Of a DNA stretch of 64,000 bases, positions 55,009 through 64,000 are shown piece after piece. Source of the DNA: Marinobacterium lutimaris (lineage in GTDB: Bacteria > Pseudomonadota > Gammaproteobacteria > Pseudomonadales > Balneatricaceae); contig NZ_FNVQ01000006.1 of the NCBI RefSeq assembly GCF_900108065.1, positions 1 to 64,000 on the forward strand, read 5' to 3'. Each line of letters begins with the position of its first letter. Within the stretch, counting starts at the first letter, position 1. The position numbers were made by a program, and so were the translations under genes. Under the pieces are notes generated by a model. It was given only the letters and a program-made list of their open reading frames with translations. It ran no database searches and was not told where the DNA came from.

Positions 55009-55863
55009 ATGAACACCCCACTTTTCTGGTCGGGCGCAGCGTTGTTTTGCCTGACCACCCCCAGCGTTATAGCTGCGACCCAGGCTCCCGCCATCATGAG
55101 CGCCGAGCGGCTGCAAAGCAGCCAGACCATCGACAGCCCCGCCTATTTTGTCAGTGAGAAACTTGATGGTGTGCGCACCCGCTGGACCGGCACGGAGCTG
55201 CGCACCCGCAGTGGCTTCACGATCCAGGCGCCGGAATCTCTCAAGGCAGGGCTGCCGCCGGTCCCCATGGACGGAGAACTCTGGCTGGGCAGGGCCCGCT
55301 TTAGCGAAATGAGCGGGCTGATTCAGCGAGCCGACCCCCAGGACCCGCTCTGGCAACAGGTACAGCTGCAGATCTTTGACCTGCCTGCGCACCCGGGTAA
55401 CTTCAGCGAGCGGCTAGACGCCCTGGGCCAGCTTATCGGCGCTGTGGATAACCCGCAGATCCGCCTGCTGGAACAGACGCGCGGCCTTTCCCGTGAACAG
55501 ATCGACCAGTTGCTGGAGCAGACCCGCCGCAGCGGTGGAGAAGGGCTGATGCTGCACCACTTCGCCGCCCACTACGTGAACGCCCGCACCAACCTGCTGC
55601 TCAAATACCGCGGCTATGATGACGCCGAAGCAGAAGTGGTCGGCTACACCCGTGGCGAAGGCAAATACGAGGGAATGACCGGCGCGCTTATCGTCGAAAC
55701 AACCGAGGGGCTGCGTTTCCGCATAGGATCTGGGTTAAGTGATGCCCAGCGCGCCACACCGCCGGAGATCGGCAGCCTGGTGACATACAGGTTTAACGGC
55801 CTGACCAGCCAGGGATTGCCGCGCTTCGCCCGGTTTGTGAGGATCTACAACTCGGAGATCTAA
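55009..55863 (+). CDS. Periplasmic ATP-dependent DNA ligase (LigE-like)
   Basis: A 284-aa minimal ATP-dependent DNA ligase. Signal peptide (about 1-22, ending SVIA), adenylation motif EKLDGVR with nucleophile Lys51, motif III-like VPMDGELW, motif IV GGEGLMLHH, motif V LLLKYRGYDDAEAEVVGY, and a small OB domain. Small exported ligases of this type (Lig E) occur in competent and biofilm-forming proteobacteria and are thought to act on extracellular or incoming DNA. AAGGAGG upstream supports the start. It follows the beta-barrel gene by 64 bp. Confidence 0.88.
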   Translation: MNTPLFWSGAALFCLTTPSVIAATQAPAIMSAERLQSSQTIDSPAYFVSEKLDGVRTRWTGTELRTRSGFTIQAPESLKAGLPPVPMDGELWLGRARFSEMSGLIQRADPQDPLWQQVQLQIFDLPAHPGNFSERLDALGQLIGAVDNPQIRLLEQTRGLSREQIDQLLEQTRRSGGEGLMLHHFAAHYVNARTNLLLKYRGYDDAEAEVVGYTRGEGKYEGMTGALIVETTEGLRFRIGSGLSDAQRATPPEIGSLVTYRFNGLTSQGLPRFARFVRIYNSEI

Positions 55864-55976
55864 ACGTTTGCCTTGCAATGTACGAGGCGCGCCTCGCGCC
55901 GATCGGGCTGGCTTGGCGGTGATGCAAAACCGCGGCCGGGCGATCACGACGGGGTCGTCGCTCCTAGGAAGATGCA
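55864..55976. other. Intergenic region with REP-like hairpin
   Basis: Between ligE and hisF. Contains GCGCGCCTCGCGC near 55888 and a palindrome-like GCGATCACGACGGGGTCGTCGC near 55939 ending CTCCTAG, a form common in dispersed REP-type repeats. No gene is seen. Confidence 0.4.
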
Positions 55977-56002
55977 CAAAAAAGGCCCCTTTCGGGGCCT
56001 TT
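55977..56002 (-). terminator. Rho-independent terminator after hisF
   Basis: GGCCCC (55984-55989), loop TTTC, GGGGCC (55994-55999). On the minus strand TTTTTTG follows. Ends the hisBHAF transcript 24 bp past hisF. Confidence 0.85.
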
Positions 56003-56025
56003 CTGATGCGATATTCAGGAAAGGA

Positions 56026-56799
56026 TCAAAGTCGGACTTCGACGCCCTTCTCGCGCATATATTCTTTCGCCTGCGGAATGGTGTACTCGTTGAAGTGGAA
56101 GATAGATGCCGCCAGCACCGCATCCGCCTTGCCTTCAATACAGCCTTCCACCAGGTGATCCAGGTTGCCGACACCGCCAGAGGCGATCACCGGTACCTGC
56201 ACCGCTTCGGAGATGGCGCGGGTAACACCGATGTCGTAACCGTTCTTGACGCCATCCTGGTCCATGGAGGTCAGCAGGATCTCGCCGGCACCCAGTTCAA
56301 CCATCTTTTTCGCCCATTCCACGGCATCCAGACCGGTGGGCTTGCGACCACCGTGGGTGAAGATCTCCCACTTGTCCGGCTCGCCTTCCTTGGAAACTTT
56401 CTTGGCGTCGATGGCGACCACGATGCACTGGCTGCCGAAGCGCTCGGCGGCTTCACGCACAAACTCCGGGTTGAACACGGCCGCTGTGTTGATCGAGACC
56501 TTGTCGGCACCGGCGTTGAGCATCTTGCGGATATCTTCGCAGGTGCGGATACCGCCTCCGACGGTCAGCGGGATAAACACCTCTGCTGCCATGCGCTCCA
56601 CGGTATGCACCATGGTGTCGCGCTCTTCATGGCTGGCAGTGATATCCAGGAAGGTGATCTCGTCCGCGCCCTGCTCGTTGTAGCGCTTGGCGACCTCGAC
56701 CGGATCGCCGGCATCGCGGATATCGAGGAACTTCACGCCTTTAACCACGCGGCCGTTCTCAACATCGAGACAGGGAATAATGCGTTTTGCCAGTGCCAT
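56026..56799 (-). CDS. hisF: Imidazole glycerol phosphate synthase subunit HisF
   Basis: The cyclase half of IGP synthase; it joins ammonia from HisH to PRFAR, giving imidazole glycerol phosphate and AICAR. The 257-aa TIM barrel shows [19 protein letters not shown] with the catalytic Asp, [34 protein letters not shown], and [10 protein letters not shown]. It is the last gene of hisBHAF; hisA ends 17 bp upstream. Confidence 0.97.
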   Translation of the reverse strand: MALAKRIIPCLDVENGRVVKGVKFLDIRDAGDPVEVAKRYNEQGADEITFLDITASHEERDTMVHTVERMAAEVFIPLTVGGGIRTCEDIRKMLNAGADKVSINTAAVFNPEFVREAAERFGSQCIVVAIDAKKVSKEGEPDKWEIFTHGGRKPTGLDAVEWAKKMVELGAGEILLTSMDQDGVKNGYDIGVTRAISEAVQVPVIASGGVGNLDHLVEGCIEGKADAVLAASIFHFNEYTIPQAKEYMREKGVEVRL

Positions 56800-56816
56800 G
56801 ATCGTCTCCGCTCTTC

Positions 56817-57554
56817 TTACTTGCTCAGCTCGTCGCTCAGTTGCTGAGCTTCGGCCACATCCAGCGTGCCTTCATAGATAGCACGACCAGTGATAGCACC
56901 GAGGATGCCCTGATCAGCCACAGCCGCCAGTTTGCGGATATCTTCGATATCGGTGACACCGCCGGAGGCGATCACCGGGATACCGGCTTCGCGAGCCAGC
57001 TCGACTGTGGCTTCCACGTTTACGCCCTGCATCATGCCGTCACGGCTGATATCGGTGTAAACGATGGCGCTGACGCCGTCGTTACGGAAACGCTTCGCCA
57101 GATCCACCGCTTTCACGTCGGTGATCTCGGCCCAGCCGTCGATCGCCACGTAGCCGTCCTGGGCGTCCAGGCCGACGATAATGTGACCCGGGAACTGCTT
57201 ACACATCTCGGTGACGAATTCAGGCTCTTTCGCCGCTTTGGTACCGATAATGACGTACTCAACGCCCGCATCCAGGTACGCCTGGATGGTCTCGGCAGAG
57301 CGGATACCACCGCCGATCTGGATCGGCAGGTCCGGATAAGCCTTGGCAATGGCGTTGACGATTTCGCCGTTCACCGGGTTACCGGCGAAAGCGCCGTTCA
57401 GGTCCACCAGGTGCAGACGACGGCAGCCGGCTTCAACCCACTTGGCGGCCATATCGACCGGGTTGTCGGAGAATACGGTGGAGTCGTCCATGCGGCCCTG
57501 ACGCAGGCGTACGCATTTGCCATCCTTGAGATCGATCGCGGGGATAATCAGCAT
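56817..57554 (-). CDS. hisA: ProFAR isomerase HisA
   Basis: HisA converts ProFAR to PRFAR, step 4 of histidine synthesis. The 245-aa TIM barrel has [17 protein letters not shown] with the catalytic Asp, [36 protein letters not shown], the second catalytic Asp region [12 protein letters not shown] and [11 protein letters not shown]. hisH ends 41 bp upstream and hisF begins 17 bp downstream. Confidence 0.97.
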   Translation of the reverse strand: MLIIPAIDLKDGKCVRLRQGRMDDSTVFSDNPVDMAAKWVEAGCRRLHLVDLNGAFAGNPVNGEIVNAIAKAYPDLPIQIGGGIRSAETIQAYLDAGVEYVIIGTKAAKEPEFVTEMCKQFPGHIIVGLDAQDGYVAIDGWAEITDVKAVDLAKRFRNDGVSAIVYTDISRDGMMQGVNVEATVELAREAGIPVIASGGVTDIEDIRKLAAVADQGILGAITGRAIYEGTLDVAEAQQLSDELSK

Positions 57555-57595
57555 TGTGGATAAAACCTTGAAAGTCTGTCTCGGGGACGCAGGCC

Positions 57596-58246
57596 TTAGA
57601 CCTGACCGTCCCAGTTAAGGAAGTTCTTCAGCAGCTGCAGGCCTGCAGTATGGCTCTTTTCCGGGTGGAACTGGGTGGCGAACACGTTCTTGTGCGCCAG
57701 CGCCACATCGAAATCCACACCGTAATGGCAGGTTGCCGCGACCTGGCCACGCTGGGCCAGCTTGACGTAGTAGCTGTGGACAAAATAGAAACGGCTACCG
57801 TTGTCGATATCTTTCCACAGCGGGTGGTCGATGCTCTGCTGCACTTCGTTCCAGCCCATGTGCGGCACCTTGAGACGGTCACTGCAGCCGGCTTCGCGAA
57901 GCTCTTCGCCGAAGAAGTTAACCCGGCCTTCAAACTCGCCGAGGCAGTCGACGCCGCCGTTCTCTTCAGAGAACTCCATCAGCGCCTGGTAACCGACACA
58001 GATACCGAGGAACGGCTTACCGGAGGCGATCGCCTCGCGCACCTCTTTATCCACACCCAGACGGCGGATCTCGGCCATACAATCGCGGATCGCGCCAACA
58101 CCGGGCAGCAGCACACGGTCGGCGCTGCGCACCTGTTCCGGATCAGCGGTTACGCGTACTTCAACACCAGGCTGGACATGCTCGAGCGCCTTCGCGACCG
58201 AGTGCAGGTTGCCCATGCCGTAATCGATAACTGCGATACTGCTCAT
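57596..58246 (-). CDS. hisH: Imidazole glycerol phosphate synthase subunit HisH
   Basis: Class I glutamine amidotransferase that supplies ammonia to HisF. The open frame reaches 58321, but ATG 58244-58246 starts the normal [21 protein letters not shown], one base after the hisB stop, giving 216 aa. The catalytic triad is visible: nucleophile Cys in [12 protein letters not shown], and the His/Glu pair in TQFHPEKS. Tight spacing with hisB suggests translational coupling. Confidence 0.96.
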   Translation of the reverse strand: MSSIAVIDYGMGNLHSVAKALEHVQPGVEVRVTADPEQVRSADRVLLPGVGAIRDCMAEIRRLGVDKEVREAIASGKPFLGICVGYQALMEFSEENGGVDCLGEFEGRVNFFGEELREAGCSDRLKVPHMGWNEVQQSIDHPLWKDIDNGSRFYFVHSYYVKLAQRGQVAATCHYGVDFDVALAHKNVFATQFHPEKSHTAGLQLLKNFLNWDGQV

Positions 58247-58247
58247 C

Positions 58248-58841
58248 TCAGAGGCATCCCTTGGTCGACGGCATGATTCCGGCGGCACGCGGGTCTTCCT
58301 CCAGCGCCATGCGGATGGCACGGCCGAACGCCTTGAAGATCGTCTCGGCCTGATGGTGGGTGTTCTTGCCCTTGAGGTTATCGATGTGCAGCGTCACCTG
58401 AGCGTGGTTAACGAAGCCATGGAAAAATTCACTGAACAGATCCACGTCGAAGCTACCGACGCGGCCACGGGTGAAGTCCACATCCATCGCCAGGCCCGGA
58501 CGGCCGGAGAAATCGATAACCACGCGGGACAGCGCTTCGTCCAGCGGTACATAGGCGTGGCCGTAACGACGGATCCCTTTCTTGTCGCCCACGGCCTGCT
58601 TGAACGCCTGGCCCAGGGTGATGCCAATATCCTCGACGGTGTGATGATCGTCTATGTGCAGATCACCAATGGCATTGATCTCCATATCGATCAGGCCATG
58701 ACGGGCAATCTGATCCATCATGTGGTCAAGGAAAGGAACGCCGGTATCGGACTCGAACTGGCCTGTGCCATCGAGGTTGATCGATACGGTGATCTGGGTT
58801 TCCAGAGTATTACGGGTCACTCTGGCAGTACGATCGGCCAT
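58248..58841 (-). CDS. hisB: Imidazoleglycerol-phosphate dehydratase HisB
   Basis: Removes water from imidazole glycerol phosphate. This is the monofunctional 197-aa enzyme, not the fused phosphatase form of E. coli. Two metal-binding motifs are clear: [22 protein letters not shown] and [14 protein letters not shown] preceded by [11 protein letters not shown]. The frame is open to 58961, but ATG 58839-58841 has GGAG 6 nt upstream and gives the usual [15 protein letters not shown] start. First gene of hisBHAF. Confidence 0.96.
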   Translation of the reverse strand: MADRTARVTRNTLETQITVSINLDGTGQFESDTGVPFLDHMMDQIARHGLIDMEINAIGDLHIDDHHTVEDIGITLGQAFKQAVGDKKGIRRYGHAYVPLDEALSRVVIDFSGRPGLAMDVDFTRGRVGSFDVDLFSEFFHGFVNHAQVTLHIDNLKGKNTHHQAETIFKAFGRAIRMALEEDPRAAGIMPSTKGCL

Positions 58842-58908
58842 CTCTGTCTCCGCCGTTGCGCGTGCGTGGGCTATCAATTGAAAGTGATTGAAAGCATTTA
58901 AGGCCCAC

Positions 58909-58914
58909 ATTATA
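58909..58914 (-). promoter_or_regulatory. Candidate -10 of the hisBHAF operon
   Basis: A consensus TATAAT on the minus strand, 67 bp before the hisB start. The -35 is poor (CTGCCG at 17-nt spacing). Confidence 0.45.
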
Positions 58915-59146
58915 CAGCAAGCCGTCGCCAACGGCAGCGCCGGGTAAGCTATGGAGTTCATAGCCTGGGAAAGCCAGCCACTTGTTAATTTCCCAGTGTT
59001 TCGAACGGTTTGACCTCCGCTTTGTCACATAGCAGCATAAAACGCACGTTTGCCGGCCAGTTCATAATAAAGACACGTATAACAGGCAATTAGCTACAAT
59101 GACTGCGGCAGACTCAGCACAGACAGAGGCTTTAAGGATTAAACCC

Positions 59147-61309
59147 ATGAAATTGCTTACACGGCTGTTAATAGGCTTGGTAGTACTGGTTGTTCTCGCG
59201 ATTGGCGCAGGCGGCATTCTGCTGGGCCTCGTCTTCGACCCGAACGACTACCGCGGCGAAATAGAGCAGGCAGCCCGTGACCAGGCCGGCCTCGATCTGA
59301 AGATCAACGGCGACATCGACTGGTCGGTATTCCCCTGGCTGGGACTGGCGGTCAATGAAATCGATCTGCGCTACACCGACAAGCCGGAGCTGGCCCAGCT
59401 GCAGCAGGCGCAGGTGTCGGTAAAACTGATGCCACTGCTGAGCGGCAATGTTGAGATGAGCAGTGTTCAGGTGAATGGCCTGAAACTGAATCTCATCGCC
59501 AGCGAGCAGGGTAATAACTGGACCGGACCGGAGACAGCCGCCGGTACAGAGGAACCCGCCCAGCAGGAAAGCAGTAGCGGCGAAAGCAACGCATCCTTCC
59601 TGAAAAGCCTCAGTATCGAAGAGATAGTGCTCAGCGATGCCCAGGTAATCTACAGCGATGAAACCGCTGGCACCCGGGTAGAGGTCTCCGGGCTGAACCT
59701 GACCACCGGCCAGCTGATGCCCAACCAGCCGATCCCGCTGGAGCTGAGTGCCGAGATCAAGCAGTTCCAGAACAATGCAGAAACCCTGTCACTGAGTACT
59801 TCACTGACCGCGAATGCACTGCTGGACCTGGCCAGCCAGCGCTATCAGCTCAGCGACATCGTCGCGACTACCGGTATCGCGGGCCTGACCCCGGGAGAAC
59901 CGCTTGAGCTGAACATCGAAGCCGATGTCGATGCCAACCTGGCTGAACAGCTGGCCAAACTGGATCTTCAGAAGCTGGCCCTGGCCAATCTTAACGCCAG
60001 CGCACAGGTCAGCGTGGAGCAGTTCGAATCACCTGTGATCAAGGGCGCCCTGAAGGTCGATGAGTTCAACCTGAAGCAGCTGCTCGAAACCCTGGGCCAG
60101 AGCGCACCGGAAACCGCCGATGCGGATGCACTGACCCGGATCGGCCTTAGCGCCACCCTGGCCGGTACCCGCGATACCCTGGCACTGAACCCACTGACGA
60201 TCAACGTCGACGACAGCAGTTTCAACGGTAACGCAGCCGTTGATCTCAACACCCTGGGCCAGGCGGTCACCCTGAAAGGCGAGAGCTTTAACGCCGACCG
60301 CTACCTGCCGCCAGCCAGCGAAGGCTCCGCCAGCGCAGCGGGCGAGGGCAGCAGCCCTGCAAACAGCGAGCGCTGGTCGAAAGAGGAGATCATCCCGATC
60401 GAGCCGCTGCAGGCCCTGAATCTCAATGCCAGTTTTGACCTGGGTAAACTGACCATCTCCGGCATCGTCGCCAACAATGTTGGCCTGACCCTGAGCGCTC
60501 ACAACAGCGTGGTTGAACTGAGCCGCATCAACGCCGATATGTACTCGGGCGCCATTCGCAGCTCAGCGAAGCTCGATGCCAGCAAAAAGCCGTTGAAGAT
60601 CAATATCAGCGAAAAGATCAGCGGCATCCAGATCGGCGAACTGCTCACCGACCTCAGCGACAGCGCGCCACTCACCGGTACCTTCAGCTCTGACGCTCTG
60701 CTCAGCGCCCAGGGACAGTCGATGCATTCGATCATCAACTCCCTCAGCGGCATGCTGAACATCAAGGCCTCCGATGGTGTCATCGAGGGGATCAGCATGG
60801 CGCAGACCCTGTGTCAGGGAATCAATAACGTGGCGAGCCTGGGCGTGAATACCCAGCAGGTGGACCAGTCCACACCGTTCGCCGATATGGGTGGCTCGTT
60901 CAATATCACCAACGGCGTGGTCAGCAACAAGGACCTTACCGCCAACCTGGATGCGCTGACCCTGGGCGGCAGCGGCAACGTGGATCTGCCTCAGGCGCTG
61001 ATCGACTACCGCCTGGGCCTGACCATCAAGTCCAACCTGTTCAACGAAACCTGCTCGATCAACAACCGTCTGGAAGGTGTCGAGTTCCCGGTGAACTGCA
61101 AGGGCTCCTTCGATACAGATCCGGCGCAGATGTGCCGTCCGGATGCCAGCGCCTTCACCAACCTGATCAAGGCGGAAGCGCAGAAACGGGTTGAAGAGAA
61201 AGTGGGCGGCAAGCTCGAAGAACAGAAGAGCAAAATCGAGGAAAAACTGGGCGAGAAGCTCGGCGATGAGGGCGCAAAATCCCTGCTGAAAGGGCTGTTT
61301 GGTAACTGA
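59147..61309 (+). CDS. AsmA-family protein
   Basis: A large envelope protein, 720 aa from ATG 59147 (AAGGA 9 nt upstream; the longest frame starts at 59099). An N-terminal membrane helix (about 5-30), the AsmA motif [43 protein letters not shown], a long beta-rich periplasmic part, and the C-terminal AsmA_2 domain ([24 protein letters not shown]...[20 protein letters not shown]). AsmA-like proteins are bridge-type lipid-transport or outer-membrane homeostasis factors; the exact role here is not known. It overlaps the mutY start by one base. Confidence 0.88.
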   Translation: MKLLTRLLIGLVVLVVLAIGAGGILLGLVFDPNDYRGEIEQAARDQAGLDLKINGDIDWSVFPWLGLAVNEIDLRYTDKPELAQLQQAQVSVKLMPLLSGNVEMSSVQVNGLKLNLIASEQGNNWTGPETAAGTEEPAQQESSSGESNASFLKSLSIEEIVLSDAQVIYSDETAGTRVEVSGLNLTTGQLMPNQPIPLELSAEIKQFQNNAETLSLSTSLTANALLDLASQRYQLSDIVATTGIAGLTPGEPLELNIEADVDANLAEQLAKLDLQKLALANLNASAQVSVEQFESPVIKGALKVDEFNLKQLLETLGQSAPETADADALTRIGLSATLAGTRDTLALNPLTINVDDSSFNGNAAVDLNTLGQAVTLKGESFNADRYLPPASEGSASAAGEGSSPANSERWSKEEIIPIEPLQALNLNASFDLGKLTISGIVANNVGLTLSAHNSVVELSRINADMYSGAIRSSAKLDASKKPLKINISEKISGIQIGELLTDLSDSAPLTGTFSSDALLSAQGQSMHSIINSLSGMLNIKASDGVIEGISMAQTLCQGINNVASLGVNTQQVDQSTPFADMGGSFNITNGVVSNKDLTANLDALTLGGSGNVDLPQALIDYRLGLTIKSNLFNETCSINNRLEGVEFPVNCKGSFDTDPAQMCRPDASAFTNLIKAEAQKRVEEKVGGKLEEQKSKIEEKLGEKLGDEGAKSLLKGLFGN

Positions 61310-62394
61310 TGACCAGTTTGACTCATATCGAAATGACGCCGGATGAGTTCCATTCGGCCGTGCTGGAATGGTTCGACCAGCACGGCCGCAAGGACCTTCC
61401 CTGGCAACAGGAAAAGCTCGCCTACAACACCTGGATCTCTGAGATCATGCTGCAGCAAACCCAGGTTGCCACGGTGATCCCTTACTACCAGCGCTTTATG
61501 CAGCGTTTCCCGGATGTACACTGCCTCGCCGAGGCCCATATCGACGAAGTGCTGCATCTCTGGACCGGGCTGGGTTACTACGCCCGCGCCCGTAACCTGC
61601 ACAAAGCGGCGAATATAGTCAGCAACGATTTTGGCGGCGAGTTTCCTCTCAGTGTCGACGAGCTGGAAAAGCTGCCCGGCATAGGCCGTTCCACCGCGGG
61701 CGCTATCCTGTCGATCTCCAGCGGCCGTCGCGCCGCCATACTCGATGGCAACGTCAAGCGGGTGCTGGCACGCTGCTACGCGGTGGAGGGTTGGTCCGGC
61801 CAGACCGCGGTGCAAAAAAAGCTCTGGAGCCTGGCGGAGCAAAATACCCCCCACCATCGTGTGGGAGACTACACCCAGGCGATGATGGACCTGGGCGCCA
61901 CACTCTGCACCCGTAGCAAGCCCAGCTGTCTGCTCTGCCCGCTGCAGCCCTCGTGCAAGGCCTTTGCCCTGGGCGTGACCGACAAACTGCCGTCGCCGAA
62001 GCCAAAGAAAGTGCAGCCGGTGAAGCAGACCCAGATGCTGATCATCCGCAACGACGAGGGTCACGTGCTCCTCGCACAACGCCCACCGAGCGGTATCTGG
62101 GGCGGTCTGTGGAGCCTGCCGGAGGTGCAGGACCTGCGCGACGCACCCGCCGAGCTGGGGCTGGAAATCGCCACAGCAGAGCCTCTGGAGCCGCTGCGTC
62201 ACACTTTCAGCCATTACCACCTGGACATCACCCCGGTGCTGGTCAGCCTGAAAGACCCCATAAACTGCGTCATGGAAGGCCCGCCGACACTCTGGTATAA
62301 CACCCGCCAACCACAAAATATTGGCCTGGCCGCACCGGTGAAAAAACTGCTGCACACCATCACCGGAGCCAGCAAAACGGGAGACAAACCATGA
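61309..62394 (+). CDS. mutY: Adenine DNA glycosylase MutY
   Basis: Removes adenine mispaired with 8-oxoguanine. The 361-aa protein has [19 protein letters not shown] with the catalytic Glu, the helix-hairpin-helix [14 protein letters not shown] and the Asp in [13 protein letters not shown], the 4Fe-4S cluster C-X6-C-X2-C-X5-C ([17 protein letters not shown]), and a C-terminal NUDIX-like 8-oxoG recognition domain. It overlaps asmA by 1 nt and yggX by 4 nt; mutY-yggX order is conserved in gammaproteobacteria. Confidence 0.96.
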   Translation: MTSLTHIEMTPDEFHSAVLEWFDQHGRKDLPWQQEKLAYNTWISEIMLQQTQVATVIPYYQRFMQRFPDVHCLAEAHIDEVLHLWTGLGYYARARNLHKAANIVSNDFGGEFPLSVDELEKLPGIGRSTAGAILSISSGRRAAILDGNVKRVLARCYAVEGWSGQTAVQKKLWSLAEQNTPHHRVGDYTQAMMDLGATLCTRSKPSCLLCPLQPSCKAFALGVTDKLPSPKPKKVQPVKQTQMLIIRNDEGHVLLAQRPPSGIWGGLWSLPEVQDLRDAPAELGLEIATAEPLEPLRHTFSHYHLDITPVLVSLKDPINCVMEGPPTLWYNTRQPQNIGLAAPVKKLLHTITGASKTGDKP

Positions 62395-62669
62395 GCCGCA
62401 CAGTGATCTGCCGCAAATACAAAAAAGAGATGGAAGGTCTGGAGCGTCCGCCGTATCCCGGCCCGGTTGGTCAGGATATCTTCGACAACGTCTCCAAGCA
62501 GGCCTGGCAGGAGTGGACCGACCACCAGACCATGCTGATCAACGAGAAGCACCTGAGCCTGATGGACCCGAACAGCCGCAAATATCTGCAGGAAGAGATG
62601 AAGAAATTCCTCTCCGGCGAAGAGTACGACAAGGCCGAAGGTTACGTGCCGCCATCCGAGAGTAACTGA
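62391..62669 (+). CDS. yggX: Fe(2+)-trafficking protein YggX
   Basis: A small cytosolic protein that protects iron-sulfur proteins from oxidative damage. The 92 aa show the whole family pattern: [23 protein letters not shown] with a conserved Cys, [28 protein letters not shown], and [24 protein letters not shown] overlaps the mutY stop by 4 nt (ATGA), consistent with joint expression in oxidative-damage defence. Confidence 0.96.
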   Translation: MSRTVICRKYKKEMEGLERPPYPGPVGQDIFDNVSKQAWQEWTDHQTMLINEKHLSLMDPNSRKYLQEEMKKFLSGEEYDKAEGYVPPSESN

Positions 62670-62705
62670 CTAAAGAACTAAATAAAGAAAAGTGAAAACA
62701 AGGCG

Positions 62706-62734
62706 TTGACACCCTCCATCAAGTCGGGTTTAAT
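62706..62734 (+). promoter_or_regulatory. Promoter of tRNA-Phe
   Basis: TTGACA (62706-62711), 17-nt spacer, TTTAAT (62729-62734). A GC-rich discriminator (ACGCGCC) follows, typical of stringently controlled stable-RNA promoters. The tRNA begins 13 bp later. Confidence 0.75.
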
Positions 62735-62746
62735 ACGCGCCTCGTT

Positions 62747-62822
62747 GCCCGGATAGCTCAGTCGGTAGAGCAGGGGATTGAAAATCCCCGTGTCGGTGGT
62801 TCGATTCCGCCTCCGGGCACCA
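62747..62822 (+). tRNA. tRNA-Phe (GAA)
   Basis: A 76-nt cloverleaf. Acceptor arms GCCCGGA and TCCGGGC pair fully, discriminator A and CCA are encoded. D-arm GCTC-AGTCGGTA-GAGC, anticodon stem GGGGA/TCCCC with anticodon GAA at 62780-62782, T-loop GGTTCGATTCC. All positions fit phenylalanine tRNA. Confidence 0.97.
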
Positions 62823-62830
62823 CTACTTAG

Positions 62831-62859
62831 AAGGCTTGCACTAGATGCAGGCCTTTTTT
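62831..62859 (+). terminator. Terminator after tRNA-Phe
   Basis: AAGGC-t-TGCA ... TGCA-g-GCCTT around a CTAGA loop, followed by a TTTTTT run (62853-62859), 9 bp after the tRNA. Confidence 0.8.
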
Positions 62860-63334
62860 GTATCTGGTGCGCGGTAAAAATTCCGAACAATCCATGTGTA
62901 CTGCTTGGCTTGTGCGCGATTTTTCGCCAGGCTGGCCGCCTCTCTCGCCCGTGAAAAAGGCTCAAACGGCTCCACGCTATCGGGGCAGACGCTACCATCT
63001 CGACCTCCTCAAAACTTGTGGTCTCCCTTCCTCACAAGCCCTCTATACCTCTTGCAACAACTAGCTCCTCTTTCCTCAGGCATATTTCTAGTTGCCCGCT
63101 GGACCACCCATCCCAGTTATAGGTCTTCATTTAACAAAGTTCCTATCGAAAACCCATCTGCCGCATATCGGTAACACATTGATATTAAATGCCTATAAGC
63201 GACCGATGAAAGATTTCTTACACAAGGCGTACGTTTACCTTACCTAGGCGTTCTGCACGAGCCTCGATATGGTTTTTCAAACGAGGGGCCTGAGTCCCCA
63301 CCCGAAAAACTTTGATCAAAAGGTTTAACACTCA
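62860..63334. other. Gene-poor, AT-richer region after tRNA-Phe
   Basis: About 475 bp with no credible gene. All short open frames here have poor codon use for this genome and no recognisable product. The base composition is visibly more AT-rich than the preceding operons, especially 63120-63240. CCTCG (about 63266) and CGAGG (about 63287) can form a small hairpin upstream of the hydrolase gene. No copy of the tRNA 3' end was found in the window, so no attachment-site pair can be shown. Confidence 0.5.
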
Positions 63335-64000
63335 ATGCAGAACAAGGTCGTAGCGAGCGCAGTCCAGCACCAGCCAGTAGAGCTGGGCTCCATGGACGAT
63401 AATCTTGCTTTCATTCTTGATCGATTGAAGGTCGAGGCTTCCCATGGCAGTGAGCTCATCGTTTTCCCCGAAGCCGGATTGACCAGCTTTTTCAAACATG
63501 AAGAGGGCGGGCTCAAGCGACTTTGGGAAGAGGGTTCCATCGACCTGGACGGACCTGAGCTAACCGCAATCGTTGAAGCGGCGAAAGAGCTTGGTGTTCA
63601 CACCGTTGTCGGTTTTAACGAACGCTCGAAAACAATCGGTACCATCTACAACAGCGCGGCACTGATCGGGCCCGAAGGTATAGTGGGCGTGCAACGTAAA
63701 CGCTACCTTCCAGGCATCGAGAAGCTTTACTACACGCCAGGTACAGAGCGTGTCACCTTCGAATGCTCTCTAGGCCGCATCGGCATCATCATCTGCTACG
63801 AAGCGCTTTTCCCCGAGGTTGCCCTTGAGCACTTCATGCAGGGCGCAGACATCCTTGTCGTCACATCTTCGTTCTGGTCTGGCGGTGCCAAGGGCGGTGC
63901 CGGGGATCCCGTCACCAAGAAGAGATTCTGGGAAAACGTTTCCACAATCACAGCGATTCAAAACCAAGCGTTTGTGGTGTCTTGCAACGCCTGCGGTTTC
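63335..64000 (+). CDS. Carbon-nitrogen hydrolase (nitrilase superfamily), 5' part
   Basis: An open frame from ATG 63335 to the window edge, 222 codons, no stop reached. It starts MQNKVVASAVQHQPVELGSM and carries the full nitrilase-superfamily triad: Glu46 (VFPEAGL), Lys122 (VQRKRYLPG) and Cys154 (IICYEALFPE), with GSELIVFPE and GADILVVTSSFW typical of the fold. These enzymes hydrolyse amides or nitriles; which one cannot be told from this fragment. Codon use (CTT, GTT, TCT, AGA) is less GC-biased than in the neighbouring operons, hinting at different origin. The upstream RBS (AAAAGG) is distant, so the start is probable but not certain. Confidence 0.82.
   Translation, partial: MQNKVVASAVQHQPVELGSMDDNLAFILDRLKVEASHGSELIVFPEAGLTSFFKHEEGGLKRLWEEGSIDLDGPELTAIVEAAKELGVHTVVGFNERSKTIGTIYNSAALIGPEGIVGVQRKRYLPGIEKLYYTPGTERVTFECSLGRIGIIICYEALFPEVALEHFMQGADILVVTSSFWSGGAKGGAGDPVTKKRFWENVSTITAIQNQAFVVSCNACGF

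Noticed and set aside
61006..62355. 449-codon open frame antisense to asmA and mutY
   Set aside because: It is a shadow of two secure genes, has no RBS or family match, and an odd His/Gln/Arg-rich composition.
62678..62998. Minus-strand open frame covering tRNA-Phe
   Set aside because: Part of it is the reverse translation of the tRNA, a well-known source of false hypothetical proteins.
1..64000. CRISPR arrays, IS elements, phage genes, rRNA
   Set aside because: No regularly spaced repeats, transposase, integrase or rRNA segments were seen anywhere in the window.

Overview
The window is a chromosomal segment of a free-living, GC-rich gammaproteobacterium. Gene content and local order (ubiB-hisI-hisE-tatABC, engB next to polA, ubiC-ubiA-phoB-phoR, pstSCAB-phoU, hisBHAF) resemble Oceanospirillales/Pseudomonas-type marine bacteria; a Marinobacterium-like organism is my best guess, but it is inference. 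No phage, plasmid, CRISPR or IS gene is visible. Coding density is high and most functions are core.

Layout. 0.1-7.3 kb, minus strand: Tat export genes, the last-but-one histidine enzymes hisI/hisE, ubiB, a soluble diguanylate cyclase, dsbA and a di-haem cytochrome c4. 7.4-14.8 kb: engB, polA, a small secreted protein, thrB and uvrD. Between engB and polA lies a likely small RNA with a sigma-E/AlgU-type promoter, at the position of Spot 42/ErsA. A LexA-like box precedes uvrD. 15.1-20.9 kb, minus: the urea ABC transporter urtABCDE. 21.1-28.1 kb: an ankyrin lipoprotein, an unrecognised Cys-rich secreted protein, and a two-component pair whose kinase has an NCS1-type permease as its input half. 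28.3-30.2 kb: a DASS/SLC13 anion transporter and a hotdog thioesterase.

30.4-42.2 kb is a phosphate block: pstSCAB, a chemoreceptor, phoU, DUF1415, ubiC, ubiA, phoB, phoR. Good Pho boxes stand before pstS and phoB, weaker ones before the chemoreceptor and phoU. 42.2-45.9 kb holds small housekeeping and hypothetical genes plus two adjacent ~92-bp palindromic elements. 46.2-55.9 kb, plus strand, is a compact signalling run: REC-DUF3369-EAL phosphodiesterase, sensor kinase, LOG-family protein, PhnD-like periplasmic protein, GGDEF-EAL protein, outer-membrane beta-barrel, secreted ATP-dependent DNA ligase. Several of these genes overlap by 4-14 nt.

56.0-58.8 kb is hisBHAF (minus), then asmA-like, mutY, yggX and tRNA-Phe (plus). 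After the tRNA the sequence looks AT-richer, with about 0.5 kb of apparently non-coding DNA and then the 5' part of a nitrilase-superfamily gene cut by the window edge.

The main items for follow-up are the polA-engB small RNA, the permease-kinase next to urt, the binding protein/GGDEF-EAL/beta-barrel cassette, and the chemoreceptor placed inside the pst-phoU locus. Many start codons were moved from the longest open frame to sites with better ribosome binding sites or signal peptides; each entry says so.
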